Notes: generated by a model from the letters alone, not told the origin. A stretch of 20,474 nt of DNA from Sphacelaria rigidula (GCA_964200075.2 CAXNAA020000525.1:1-20474), one strand, 5' to 3'; shown: positions 8,479-17,798, numbered from the stretch's first letter. Made by a program: numbers and translations.

Positions 8479-8486
8479 GTTGACAG
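8479..8486. repeat. 8-bp target-site duplication, right copy
   Basis: GTTGACAG, identical to 7982-7989, directly follows the right terminal inverted repeat of the hAT-type MITE. The pair fixes the element's boundaries. Confidence 0.85.
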
Positions 8487-9630
8487 GGTGACTAGTTGGT
8501 TTTAGACCAAACCAGTAGTGTTTGGCACTTGATCGATTAGATAATCCCTCGAATTTTATTGCTTGATTTGAATGTCAACATCTATATTCGGATCTTCATC
8601 GGGGCTGACAGCCCAAACTGCCTCTCGCGTGCGCAGAACGCATTTTCGCCTGCGACACCGATTGGAGGTCTGCCAACGCACACCTTGCTAGGGCAACCTT
8701 TCAAAGGAAGGTCGAGTAGGATATATTCAAATACGGGTTAAATCTCTGCACCCCCCTTCATCGAAAATTCTTGTATGCCGTGGGTTGGGGTTGGGGTTTG
8801 TTTTAGGGTTCTTAGTTCGAAAAAAGTCAACCATAGAGTTTTGACCAAAGCTCAAGGTTTCCCTCTTATTCAGTTTTTGCACATGTTTTGTGGATGTTTC
8901 ATCATTTCCCCACTTGAAACCTCCGAAAATTGCACTTGTTTCCGAGGCGATGCTATTTTGTATGTCCACAAGTATCCTCGGGGAGTAAGAGTAGGCTTCT
9001 CCGGGAATCGGCATGGCTGCTGCTTGTTTCATGCAGTTCGACAACCCGGATCTGAATGATGAGGCTGATATTGGATAGACATGGGCCATGTGCACTCACG
9101 CTCGCAGACTCATGAAAAGTGCATTCGAACTACGTGCTTGAAAGGTGTACAGTATGTAGTCACCACCAGGGGCCAGCGTGACATGATTTTTGAAGTCTTG
9201 TTTTTTTTTTTCAACGTCCAGAGCTCATGGTTGGATCTGCGTGTTTCTCCCCTGTTACCAGCACTTTCATTGTTGTGACCGACGTGATACCCCATCCTTG
9301 GGTGCTGTATGTGATGGCTCACGTGACACCCCCTTTCCTTTGTCTTCTCACGCGAAGGTTGAACGTCGGGAATCGCGAGCTTTGCTCGGCGTACGGAAGC
9401 CTCACGTGGGCGGCCCGAGGAGGTGGATGGGCGCCCGAGCTTCCGCCTCCCGTTCTTGAGCGACAGTCACAACGGTGCTCACGAGTGGTTCACGACTCGG
9501 CTTCGTGAGTATTTTTCCCATCTTCCAGTACCGACTTTGCTGAGATATTTGGCAGGCACTGTCACAACACAGAGCCACAGCTTCCGAGTACAGCGCGGTC
9601 TGCAGGCCACGTCTGCCGCCGTGATCAGCC
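8487..9630. promoter_or_regulatory. Upstream region and probable 5' UTR of the EsV-1-7 gene
   Basis: No protein-coding gene is recognised between the MITE and the ATG at 9631. GC content rises from about 9340 onward, matching the gene, so transcription may begin in this interval. A good donor (GTGAGT at 9505) and an acceptor-like CAG directly before the start (9626-9628) would allow a leader intron; no upstream frame joins in phase to the gene through it. GGGTTGGGG-type G/T repeats at about 8781-8813 look telomere-like but are degenerate. No clear TATA box was identified. Confidence 0.4.
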
Positions 9631-12623
9631 ATGGTAAAGGCGGGGAAGTCAAAGGGTGGAAAGGGTCCCAAAGGCAGAAGTCCTGGAAATGACAGGTCGG
9701 GGACCGTGGGGGTACCGTCGCCGACCCGGCGGGTGAAAAAGGGTGCCGGCAAGCGAGGGCGGCGGCTTTGTCACATGGAGGGCTGCACGCTCTGTCCATC
9801 GTTTGGTTTCGAGGGCGAGGTAGCCGTTTCCTGCTCGCACCACAAGGAGTCAGGAATGCGCAACCTCACGGCGCGGCGGTGCCAAGCCCACGGGTGCTTC
9901 ACGGTGGCCAACTTCGGGCTACCAGGGGACAAACCTGGATTCTGCGCTGCCCATTCCTCCGCGGGGATGGTTAATCGCAACAAGCCGAGAGGCGGTGAAG
10001 GCTTGCTCGGGGGGGTTGGGATTGGCCGCAGTTCCCGGCGCGCAGCCAAGGCCAACACGGCCATTCAAGGGTTAAGGCTAGCTGTTTCTAAACGTGGAGG
10101 TGTTCAAGAGGAAGGGGGCGATCCAGTATCTGGTATCGGGACGAAATCGTCTTCGTATAGCGGAGCCTTGTCAGGGCCTGACCAGGGGTACATGCAGACG
10201 GATGGGGATGGCGGTGGTTCCAGCCACGTCCACCACGAATCCCTGGATTCGCCGGCGTCGGTTGTGGACACAAGAGCAAGCGCCAATGGACGGCCAAGAC
10301 TGCTCCTCAGAGACGGTTCGGACGATCGTCCCTTCGGCCGGGAGGCATGTGAGATGGAGAGCGGATTTGGTCGCAGCCGCAGCATGAAGGTGAACAAGGA
10401 CAAGAGGGCACACGCCCCAAGCCGAGAATCCTCCATGATCTTCATCTCTAGGGGAGAAGATATTCCAGAACCGGATATGGTACCATATTCCAGCGGGAGT
10501 TTCAGAGGCGGTCACGGCAAGCAAAGAGAATTTGTGACGAGCTTTGAAAGCGCCGGGCGCGTGAGAGCAAGGGTAGGTGGCGCGGCCCCCGCGGCCCTGA
10601 CCACGACCCTAAGCATGCATCTCCCGCGAGGGCGGGAAGGCGCCGCCGAGCAAGAAGCATATCTGGCGGCGCGCCGCAGTGGCTTGAAGGCGGCGCAAAT
10701 GGGGCAACCAGTTAACGATACCATGCACAGGGCTGGAACAGGGTGTGGGGCTGTAAATGCCGGGTTTCCTGTAGACTTGAGAGGGGAATCCGGCACGGTT
10801 GACGGTAGTAAGGGCGTGGCTCCCATCGTGGGCGATATGATCACCTCTACTACTACAGGCGATAACCTTGAACCTTACGAAAGTACGGCCAACGACCTCG
10901 AGGCGCTTTTGGAAGCGGACGACGACGTCGACGAGCTGAAGGATGGAGGGGACCCTCCCCAAGATTTGGCACCAAACGGACTTGGCATCAATCTAGCCCG
11001 TGCTCTGCAGTGCGCGCAAGACCTGAGCGGCAGCTCGGGGAGCGGTGGCAACTTGTGCGATCCTGCTTGGACGCGCCAGGCGGCGAGCGCAGAGCATCGC
11101 GGAGGAATCAGACGTGGACAAGAGTCGGATGCGTTGTCGATGTCCGATGAGGACAACGGGGAAGACTTCAGCGGGCTCGTGAACTTCCCAGGGTTCAGTT
11201 CTATGGACCTTGCAAGTCTCGGGAATGCCGAAGCCAGTGGCGACGGTAATCGGCGCGCTGGTCACTCCTCTGCGGCCGCCTCACGGCCCACATGTTCGTC
11301 GGGGTCAATGGGGATTCTCAACAACGGGGGTACGTCGACTGGTCTACCGATCAGCACGGCGCCCTCGCTGTCTCTTTCGGCGATCTCCGCGGGGATGTCC
11401 ATGAGTGCTCCACTTATTTCCTCGAACACGGCTGCGTCCGATGCACCTGCCTCAGCTTCCAGTCCCCTTCCCGGAGGGGGGGGCGGCGGCGGCGGTATCG
11501 AGGGCGGAGGTTTACCGAATGATGAGAGTTGGTGGAGTTTGTTTGATGGCGAGGAGTTTGTAGCGATGCCGGCGCCCATCTGGCCTGCCGATTCCGTCGG
11601 GGCGGCTGCGGCAGCTGATGCCCCCTCCGCAAGAGTACCGGAGGACATTCGCGTGTGGCGACCCGGGGCGCCGTCCGCGGCATTGCCACCTTCAAGGAGT
11701 GCCGGAGTGCCATCCTTACCTTCCGGTCTCGGCGGCCGCGGGATTGGAGGTGGCCACGGCAGCGGAGACGGTTGCGGTGGTGACAACGGCGGTTTCGGCG
11801 TTGTCCGGAAGGACAGCAAGGATTCCTTGCAAGGATTGCTTCTCGATCAGCCGAACGACGTCAAGCCGCGCGGGTTGCTGACATCCTCCCCGAGCCCAGT
11901 CGGCGACAGCCACCTTAGGATGGTCGATGGAGGCTTCGTGACGGCAGACAGCAGGTCAACATGCGACCGCGTAGGTTACAACAGGGGCGGTAAGGGGGCT
12001 GTGGGCCCTCCCCAGTTCCCGTTTCTTTCCGGGGGCGGCCCGCTGCCCGGGGAGAGGGATGAGCTGGGACGTACAGACGGGGTACACATGAGCCCAGTGA
12101 AAAGGAGACAGCGGCCGCAAAGCAATGGTGAGAAGAGCTTGTGTGTAAGTACTCTCTGTGTCGCCAGAAGATTCAACGAACTCCCTGGCCGAGTTTTGCC
12201 ATGTCGTGACCCATAAACGTGCTTGCTGCGTTTCTGTCGTGGATGTCTCCTCTCTGCTCTGTCCGCTGCGCTCTCCGAATAGGCACTACAGACCCGCTGT
12301 CACCGGTGAGTCATGCGGGCTCGGAGCTTCGCCATTTAACGCGGGAGTTAGGAGCCAGTGACATGTTCCTGTCTTCGCCGTCCAATGGCTGTTACTCATC
12401 GCCGGCAAGGTCCAATGGGAACGTGGCAGTCAGTGGGCCTGATGTATCTTCGGCATCTGCGGGGCAATCACAGATAATCGAGTCGTCCCCAGCTTACCTG
12501 AGTCCTGGCTTGATGAGGCCTAATGTGTCGGCTTCGGGGACAATGCAGAATAGGAGCTGGAGTTCTGGGGATCACCCCAGTCCTTCAAAATTCCTTTCCG
12601 GAAACCCGTCCGTCAGCACGTGA
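9631..12623 (+). CDS. EsV-1-7 cysteine-repeat domain protein, spliced (~945 aa)
   Basis: This is a large protein whose N-terminus holds two EsV-1-7 repeats: C47-X4-C52-X15-C68-X2-H71, then exactly 12 residues, then C84-X4-C89-X15-C105-X2-H108. Each contains the family's aromatic/Gly and GM signatures (PSFGFEG, NFGLPGD, SGMRN, AGMVN). The family includes the brown-algal developmental regulator IMMEDIATE UPRIGHT; molecular function is unsettled, and Cys/His spacing suggests metal binding. Ahead of the repeats is a Lys/Arg/Gly-rich tail. After them comes a long Ser/Gly-rich, probably disordered body with acidic-hydrophobic patches at 423-438, 506-530 and 631-652, a Gly run at 615-622 and SPVKRR at 821-826. 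The start has a GCCATGG context with an in-frame TGA at 9622. Unspliced, the frame closes at 12218 (861 codons). A phase-matched intron 12128-12282 extends it to TGA 12621-12623. The 3' end is uncertain, since GTGAGT at 12620 may be another donor. Confidence 0.85.
9769..9954 (+). other. Tandem EsV-1-7 repeats (residues 47-108)
   Basis: The two repeats have identical internal spacing, and the linker between H71 and C84 is exactly the 12 residues expected for consecutive repeats. The X15 loop is one residue shorter than the X16 commonly quoted for the family. An extra cysteine (C55) and an extra histidine (H70) sit in repeat 1. Only two repeats are visible; the remaining sequence of the gene has scattered cysteines without the motif. 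Confidence 0.88.
12128..12282 (+). other. Predicted intron 1 of the EsV-1-7 gene (155 nt)
   Basis: The donor is AATG|GTGAGA. The acceptor follows a pyrimidine-rich tract (about 12249-12276) and reads GAATAG|GC. The exon phases match: one base of the glycine codon comes from exon 1 and two from exon 2. A second AG nine bases on (12290-12291) keeps the same phase and would drop three residues, making a possible tandem-acceptor variant. A stronger-looking donor, GTAAGT at 12145, does not match the phase of the downstream frame. Splicing removes the in-frame stop at 12216-12218 and appends a Ser/Pro-rich C-terminal segment like exon 1 in style. Confidence 0.6.
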
Positions 12624-12712
12624 GTATTTGTCGCGTGTGCTGTTCGTCGCACGGAAGAAATCCATTGTCGCTTATTCTCGACATTTGTGGGATGTGGGTG
12701 TGTGCTGTATAG
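12620..12712 (+). other. Possible intron 2 (alternative to termination at 12621)
   Basis: The exon 2 frame reaches a TGA that is part of a consensus donor, CAC|GTGAGT. If that donor is used, an AG at 12711-12712 would join in phase to 33 more codons ending at 12813-12815, just inside dispersed repeat A. A later acceptor (CAG ending at 12731) also stays open, to 12795. Neither acceptor has a strong pyrimidine tract. I regard the simple stop as about equally likely. Confidence 0.3.
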
Positions 12713-12775
12713 CGATAGAACGGGTGAGCAGGGTCAGAATTGTTCGGAGAGGTCGTTCCGTCGCATCTTCCTCGC

Positions 12776-13651
12776 TACGAGCTGGGCCAACCTAAAAACA
12801 GAATTAAGCTCTTGAAGCAATATTTCATCGACACAGACGAGTCGGGCCATGATACGCATATATATATTTGTATTAATCGTCTAATCAAGAGGAAGGTGCC
12901 CATCTGCTCAGACGTTTGGGCCAATATTTTCTCGATGGTCTAGTAATTCCTATACCTAGCGGCGATATCGTCCATACTAACATCTATATTAAACCCCGAT
13001 CGCTGCACTCAGCGGATGACGACGATTTTTGTTGTGGACATCCCCTGGAGCACGGGTAAGATGATACATACCCTCACCTTCACCTAATTCATCATGTATC
13101 TCGAGATTCGGCGCGCATAAGTCTCTTTACTAAAATCAACACATTACGAGCAGAGGCACTAGATGCCCTAAATCTAGATATCGCGTCTCAGTTTTTAAGA
13201 CTTCTGATATGAAATTTCGTACGGAGAACCGCTAGTGCACATATAGCATAAAAAAAAAACAGTTCTTTTTCAGTTTTTTTTCGGGGTTCTGGGGCAGTTT
13301 TGAGGGAAAATGAACACTGCTCCTCGGCCTTGTGTCGAGGTTTTTGCTCAAATTTTAGAATTGTGATTTAAAACTCAGCATGGAGAACCACAGAGGCATG
13401 CTGAAAAAAAAATGGGCTTTGATTCTTTTGGGAAGGGGGAGAGGTTTTTTTTGGGCGTTCTCGTGAAAAAATGGTCGTTACCATACTAAAACGCCCTAAA
13501 CCAGTAAAAAATAAGTATTTGCCAACGTGACCCGCTTTGTTTGATTAATCATACCCTGGCCATGGCCCATAAAAAGTTTCAATACACCACGCACCAAAAG
13601 TGTTCCGGTAAGTGGCCTGCAAAATACTGTTCCGAATTTCTACCGACCCTG
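12776..13651 (+). repeat. Dispersed repeat A, copy 2 (uninterrupted)
   Basis: This copy aligns to 197-640 and then 2022-2462 of copy 1, in the same orientation and without the ~1.4 kb of extra DNA. It starts within about 150 bp of the EsV-1-7 stop codon, so it probably lies in the 3' UTR or immediately downstream. No open frame is conserved between copies, so I cannot assign it to an autonomous element class. The two copies lie about 12.6 kb apart with the gene between them. Confidence 0.78.
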
Positions 13652-13664
13652 TGATTAAGCGGAC

Positions 13665-13918
13665 CATTTGTCGGCCAATATTTAGAGTTGGACCCTGAAA
13701 TTTGGTATGGACAATGAGAAGGGCATAGTAAAAACAAACACCAGTGCACACAAGGATTTTTATTTTTTTCCATGGGTTAAGGGCAATAATCAGTTTTCAG
13801 GTATCAGTAAAATGCCCTCAACTCATGAAACGAAGAAAAAAACTTGTGTGCAGTTTTATTTTTTTCATCATGCGCTGAAAAATTTCAGGGCCCAACTCTA
13901 AATATTGGCCGACAAACG
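13665..13918. mobile_element. Foldback/MITE-like element, palindromic almost throughout (254 bp)
   Basis: Bases 13665-13703 pair with 13880-13918 at high identity (TTTGTCGGCCAATATTTAGA in the arm). The inner parts continue to pair, with GCACACAAG near 13746 against CTTGTGTGC near 13846, and AAGGGCA/TGCCCT nearer the centre. The arm carries the GAGTTGGAC motif seen in the elements at 840-1120 and 2475-2832. It abuts the end of repeat A copy 2. No transposase. Confidence 0.8.
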
Positions 13919-15445
13919 AGCCTGCAGACTAAAAATTCGCTTCTAGACTGGCCCCGCTTGTATTACACCGTACTTCATCTACACAAGAGATGGTTGTGGA
14001 GGCACGCTGTGAGATGTCCACCATGACAGTGAAAGCGAGGCTAGTCCTTGAAAAGCTCACAAGTGCATTCCACATACTAGCAGTGCACCCCGAAATATAA
14101 TGTTTTCGCGTCTGGAATATATTCCCTAGCCATTTTTTCCGAATCACCACGCACAACCAATTTCTTCGGAAAGTGTGGAACATGACGCGAACTGATGTTG
14201 CAGTTTATTTGAGCCCTCAGCCTTGCGTGGAACGGAAGACTTGAAAACGGGAGAATCCTGCAGCTGTAGCTGCATGCGGAGAAGGTAGGGTAGCTGGATA
14301 CAGTGGTGTGTCGCGGCCACAGAAGATCAAGTCAAATTTTGAACTAAACAGTTTCGATTGAAAGCGAGTTTTCAGGTTTTTCGCTTACGACGACTGTCTG
14401 TTTGATCCTAACCATTGGAAATCGAGACATGATTACCCGGCACAATTTTCTACGAAATACATACAGTCTACAAGTTTGAACAAGAAAAGGGCTCACCGAT
14501 CTTTGGAGGTTCTACGAGTGTACAGCCCCCGGTTCTCGCTCATCGATATTTTCGCCCGACCGAACCGATCGGGATCATTGTAATGCAATGATTTTAGTAC
14601 CTTCAGCTTTTCATGTTCTCGACATTCATTGCGCAACAGGCGAAATAATGTGTTTTGGGGACATATGCGGTCAATAACATCCCCTCGGTAAGCTGGGTTT
14701 AGTCCTTATCGTTTCAACAGGAAATTGGGGGTTGTGTTGTGAGGACGACCTACTCGTTTTTCCAATTCCTACGGACTCTCAAACTCTCGAGCGAAGGTGG
14801 CAAATCATCAGTGAGGAATCCCGATCGAGAGAATACCATATTTGAAGTTGAACTATTGTATCTCCCACGCCGAAAGATAGTGAAAACTATCCCGAATATG
14901 CTTTTGAAACATTCCACGTGTTGGAACAATACTTTTTGTAATGAATGTAGTTGCACGCACCCCCTGGATCCCAAACATGAAGTTGCATTGTGGCTTGTCG
15001 TCTTTATCTCGATATCGGGCGAAAATGTGGTGAAAACCCTTTTCTTCGATGTATGACATGAGTTGTCGCTTTTCCAAGTACACTCACCATTGGTAGCCAT
15101 GCTATCGCTAGCCTAACATACGCATCGCCCTCCTTCTCTGACTCCGCGCTACATTCGCTGTTCATCGGTTGTCGTTCGTTGATCTCTCCCGCCGTTCGTT
15201 GTGCAGAATGGCTCGCCCTCTGCAGTTGACCCCACAATCCACGCCGCCGTGGGGGGGGGGGCGGCTGTGCCCCCCGCACCCCACTCAGACCGCAGGCCGT
15301 GCATGACTTCACGACAACCAAGGCGATATGCTGCTCGTCATGCTGGTCGTTAACTTAAGGAACGAACCATACCGACCGAATTTTGTGAAAGGATCAAAGG
15401 GAAGGAGGGCTACGAAGTTAGGCAACCTGTGCGGTGCTCCATAGC
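13919..15445. other. Gene-poor stretch with unsupported exon-like fragments
   Basis: No gene is recognised. Overlapping frames occur at 14739-15100 on both strands; the minus-strand translations look superficially protein-like but match nothing I know. On the minus strand a frame downstream from about 15160 ends at a good donor-like GGTGAGT near 15089, so a first exon there is conceivable. On the plus strand, a frame after a poly-G run (15250-15262) ends with TAG near 15442-15444 and could be a terminal exon. These readings conflict, so I annotate neither. A small hairpin, TGCAGCT-GT-AGCTGCA, lies at about 14259-14274. Confidence 0.4.
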
Positions 15446-15648
15446 TGGAAGTGGTTTCAATCAGCAATGCCAAAACGTTGTGGTCCTTATCGCAACCGAC
15501 GTGTGAGGACCCAGAGGCGGCGGAGGCGTATCACACCATGTAGGCGGTTGGGTGGCGGTGGTTCGAGAAAATAGGGATGGTAATGATGATGTAAAGATGC
15601 GTTGAAATGTTAAGTTGAACCTATGTAGCCTGTTCTCGCGTTTATCTT

Positions 15649-15681
15649 GTGTGACTTGTGTCACTCGTGTGACTTGTGTCG
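15649..15681. repeat. 18-nt tandem duplication
   Basis: GTGTGACTTGTGTCACTC is followed directly by GTGTGACTTGTGTCG, nearly two copies of an 18-nt unit. The unit is itself partly palindromic (GTGTGAC and GTCAC). Confidence 0.8.
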
Positions 15682-16697
15682 TTTCTAGTGCCTTCATTAG
15701 GTTAGGTAGACTGACGGTGTATAGCACCCGCGCGTTCCGTCAATAATGAGATGGAATACCAAAACTATTTTATCCAGCTTTGACCGCTGATTGTCGCCGT
15801 TGCGCTCGCTGTAGTGCTGTGTGTTATATTGTTGATTCAGGTAGGCAAGGTGTTGGAGGATCACGCTTGGGGGCTGAGGAAGACGCCGGCCGTAGTTGCT
15901 GCGAATATGCATATTGAACGCTGGAATAAGACGTGTGTATCCGAAGGAATGAGAGTGGAATGAAGGCAATTTGGTGAAATGAACGGCGGGAGGGGTCGAA
16001 GTGTCTCGGCCCATTCGACTGAATTTTGTGTAGACGGCACCATGTGCACGTTTTGTTCACGTTTTGTTTGGTGTACGGTACGAGCTATTATGATGTTCAT
16101 GTCTGGGTAGTTGGGTACACATGTACCGCTGGTAGTATTGTCGTTTTCCCATATTGAGCTCTCTCGGATGGGAGCGTGCGCCCCACACGCTTTCCGTGCT
16201 TGGTGTGCTTGTTCGGCTCGTATTCTGTATATCTCTGCTGTCTGTCTCTGATCTCCATTGCGGGTGGCGATCTGATATCCACTGCGTATAGTGCTCAATG
16301 TGTGGTCTTGCATATCGATAATTGTAGTCTCATATCTCATGCTTGCGGTTCGTTTTACGCCTTCCCGGATAACCCGTCGCGGCCTGGGTGGAGAAAAAGA
16401 GAAGCAGCAGAGGGAAATATCCGAGGAAGGACAGTAGTTTGTTGGGCGTGGGTGCCGGTGCGATGGGCCCGCCAAGACGAAGTAAGTGTTGACGTCGAGA
16501 GAAACTTGATGATTGTGTTAATGCTTGGGGTGATGTGGTGAGTGAGACCGTTGCTCGCGTGGGGTGGTTTGGGGTTTTCACGATGATCTTTTGTTTAGAG
16601 TCAAGAATCGGGCGAAGGACGAACTCGCTCCGATATTGAGGTATGTGGGTTGGATTCCGGCTTTTGCCCGGTTCCTCGGTGACTGCTGTCAGCAGGT

Positions 16698-16728
16698 CGG
16701 GGGAAGGGGACGGGAGGGGGGGGGGGGA
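16698..16728 (+). other. G-run cluster, potential G-quadruplex
   Basis: Four or more runs of at least three G within about 31 bases, the last one a run of about twelve. It meets the usual G3+N1-7 pattern on the plus strand. Confidence 0.7.
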
Positions 16729-17570
16729 AGTCGAGTGACATTCCGGCTTGGAACCAAATCAAGGGCGTTTTAAATAACATTCCTGATAAGGTCGTTCTCC
16801 AAAGAAGATTTTTGTTTTGGTGTTGTTGCCGTCTCTGACCCGTCTGTCACCAGGGATGGATTGGTCGCTGCTATGAGACTGTACCTTGTCTCGCCTTTGC
16901 AATGTGCGCACTGGCGGTTGAAGGGAATGGGAGCAGAAGGAAGCGACTCGAGGATGCGGTTTTGACCGGCAATGGAGGCTTTTTAATTTTACGGTAGCAC
17001 GCTGCTGTAACGGTTGCTGCGGCGTTTAAGGGCAAAGTCGGCCACACGGCTAATTGACGAAAGAGTAGGTGCGGGTGCGTACAGCGAAAAGAGCGCTGTA
17101 TGACACTTCGCTCGTCGATTTAGAATCCGTTAGTATATATTACCCGCTCCGACTGCCATTTGGAAAGGTCAACTAGAAAGTAACGTACTGTAGTGTCGTC
17201 GTTGTAGGGGAACGAGTGGCAGTCCCACATGAGGAATGAAAGAGCTGATTTTTTGTTTTGTTTTATTTAATCTGCGAAGTCTGAGTTGTGTAGAGTAAAA
17301 CCTCTACGGTACGTTGGGTGAGATACCATAGGTGATATAAAGCGTACCCCAGCATACTATAACAACGCTGACATACTGTATGAACGGATTGGACGAGAGA
17401 AATGAAGAAAAAAAAAGATATCTAGGTCCTACCCGTTTGTAGGTGTTGCTCAGTTGACTTCGAGACTGAGAGTGTCGACCATTTTCTCTGTATGTGTATG
17501 CGATCGTTGTGGGTTGCACTAGTCCCTATTGGCTGCGGCGTCGATAGGACCGAGGATGAATCGGAGGCGA

Positions 17571-17605
17571 GGAGGGGGGCGGGGCGGGGGGAGGGGGGAG
17601 GGGGG
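17571..17605 (+). other. Strong G-quadruplex candidate
   Basis: Five G-runs of 4-6 bases separated by single A or C residues within about 35 bases. This is the most regular G4-forming sequence in the window. The single-base loops predict a very stable parallel fold (known property of such sequences). Confidence 0.8.
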
Positions 17606-17798
17606 TTCGCAGTTTTCGAGTTTTCGATCTGTGGATGGCATGAAAAAGCATGTAGTACTTGAAATTGACAACGGGAGGCCTTTGAAGGGTTTCCATAGGT
17701 GAGTTGTGTTCTGTCAGGGAGAGAAAAGGGTGATGACAGTGGCATATCTAGCACTGTATACACATTTGTTGTGTCATCATTCATCATTGGGTTTGAGC

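Noticed and set aside
8781-8813. Internal telomere-like repeat (GGGTTGGGG, TTTAGGGTT)
   Set aside because: The units are irregular and too few; there is no run of exact TTAGGG repeats.
9190-9692. Overlapping upstream frames (9190-9459, 9227-9508, 9423-9692) as a separate gene or an upstream coding exon
   Set aside because: None has recognisable content, and none joins in phase to the main frame through the available donor at 9505 and acceptor before 9629. The in-frame TGA at 9622 and GCCATGG support the start at 9631.
11262-11819. 185-codon minus-strand frame rich in proline
   Set aside because: It lies antisense to the Gly/Ser-rich part of the EsV-1-7 gene; the proline-rich translation is the expected shadow of G-rich codons.
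9631-12623. Viral origin (integrated phaeovirus gene), because the motif is named from EsV-1
   Set aside because: The predicted intron, the long disordered body and the lack of any neighbouring viral core gene favour a host gene; the motif family is widespread in brown algal genomes.
197-13651. The two copies of repeat A as LTRs of one giant retrotransposon enclosing the gene
   Set aside because: The DNA between them shows no gag, protease, reverse transcriptase or integrase reading frames, there are no clear TG...CA ends, and copy 1 is split while copy 2 is not.
14750-15321. Minus-strand exon-like frames (protein-like translations, a GTGAGT near 15089)
   Set aside because: The frames have non-ATG starts or stops adjacent to the supposed splice sites, and a conflicting plus-strand terminal-exon reading exists. 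Mentioned as a region note only.
15649-15681. CRISPR-like direct repeats
   Set aside because: Only two tandem units with no spacers, in a eukaryotic context; no other regularly spaced repeats anywhere in the window.
15861-16475. 204-codon minus-strand frame as a protein-coding gene
   Set aside because: No domain, mixed low-information composition and overlapping open frames on other strands. Its strand also disagrees with the G+T skew if the block is transcribed from plus.
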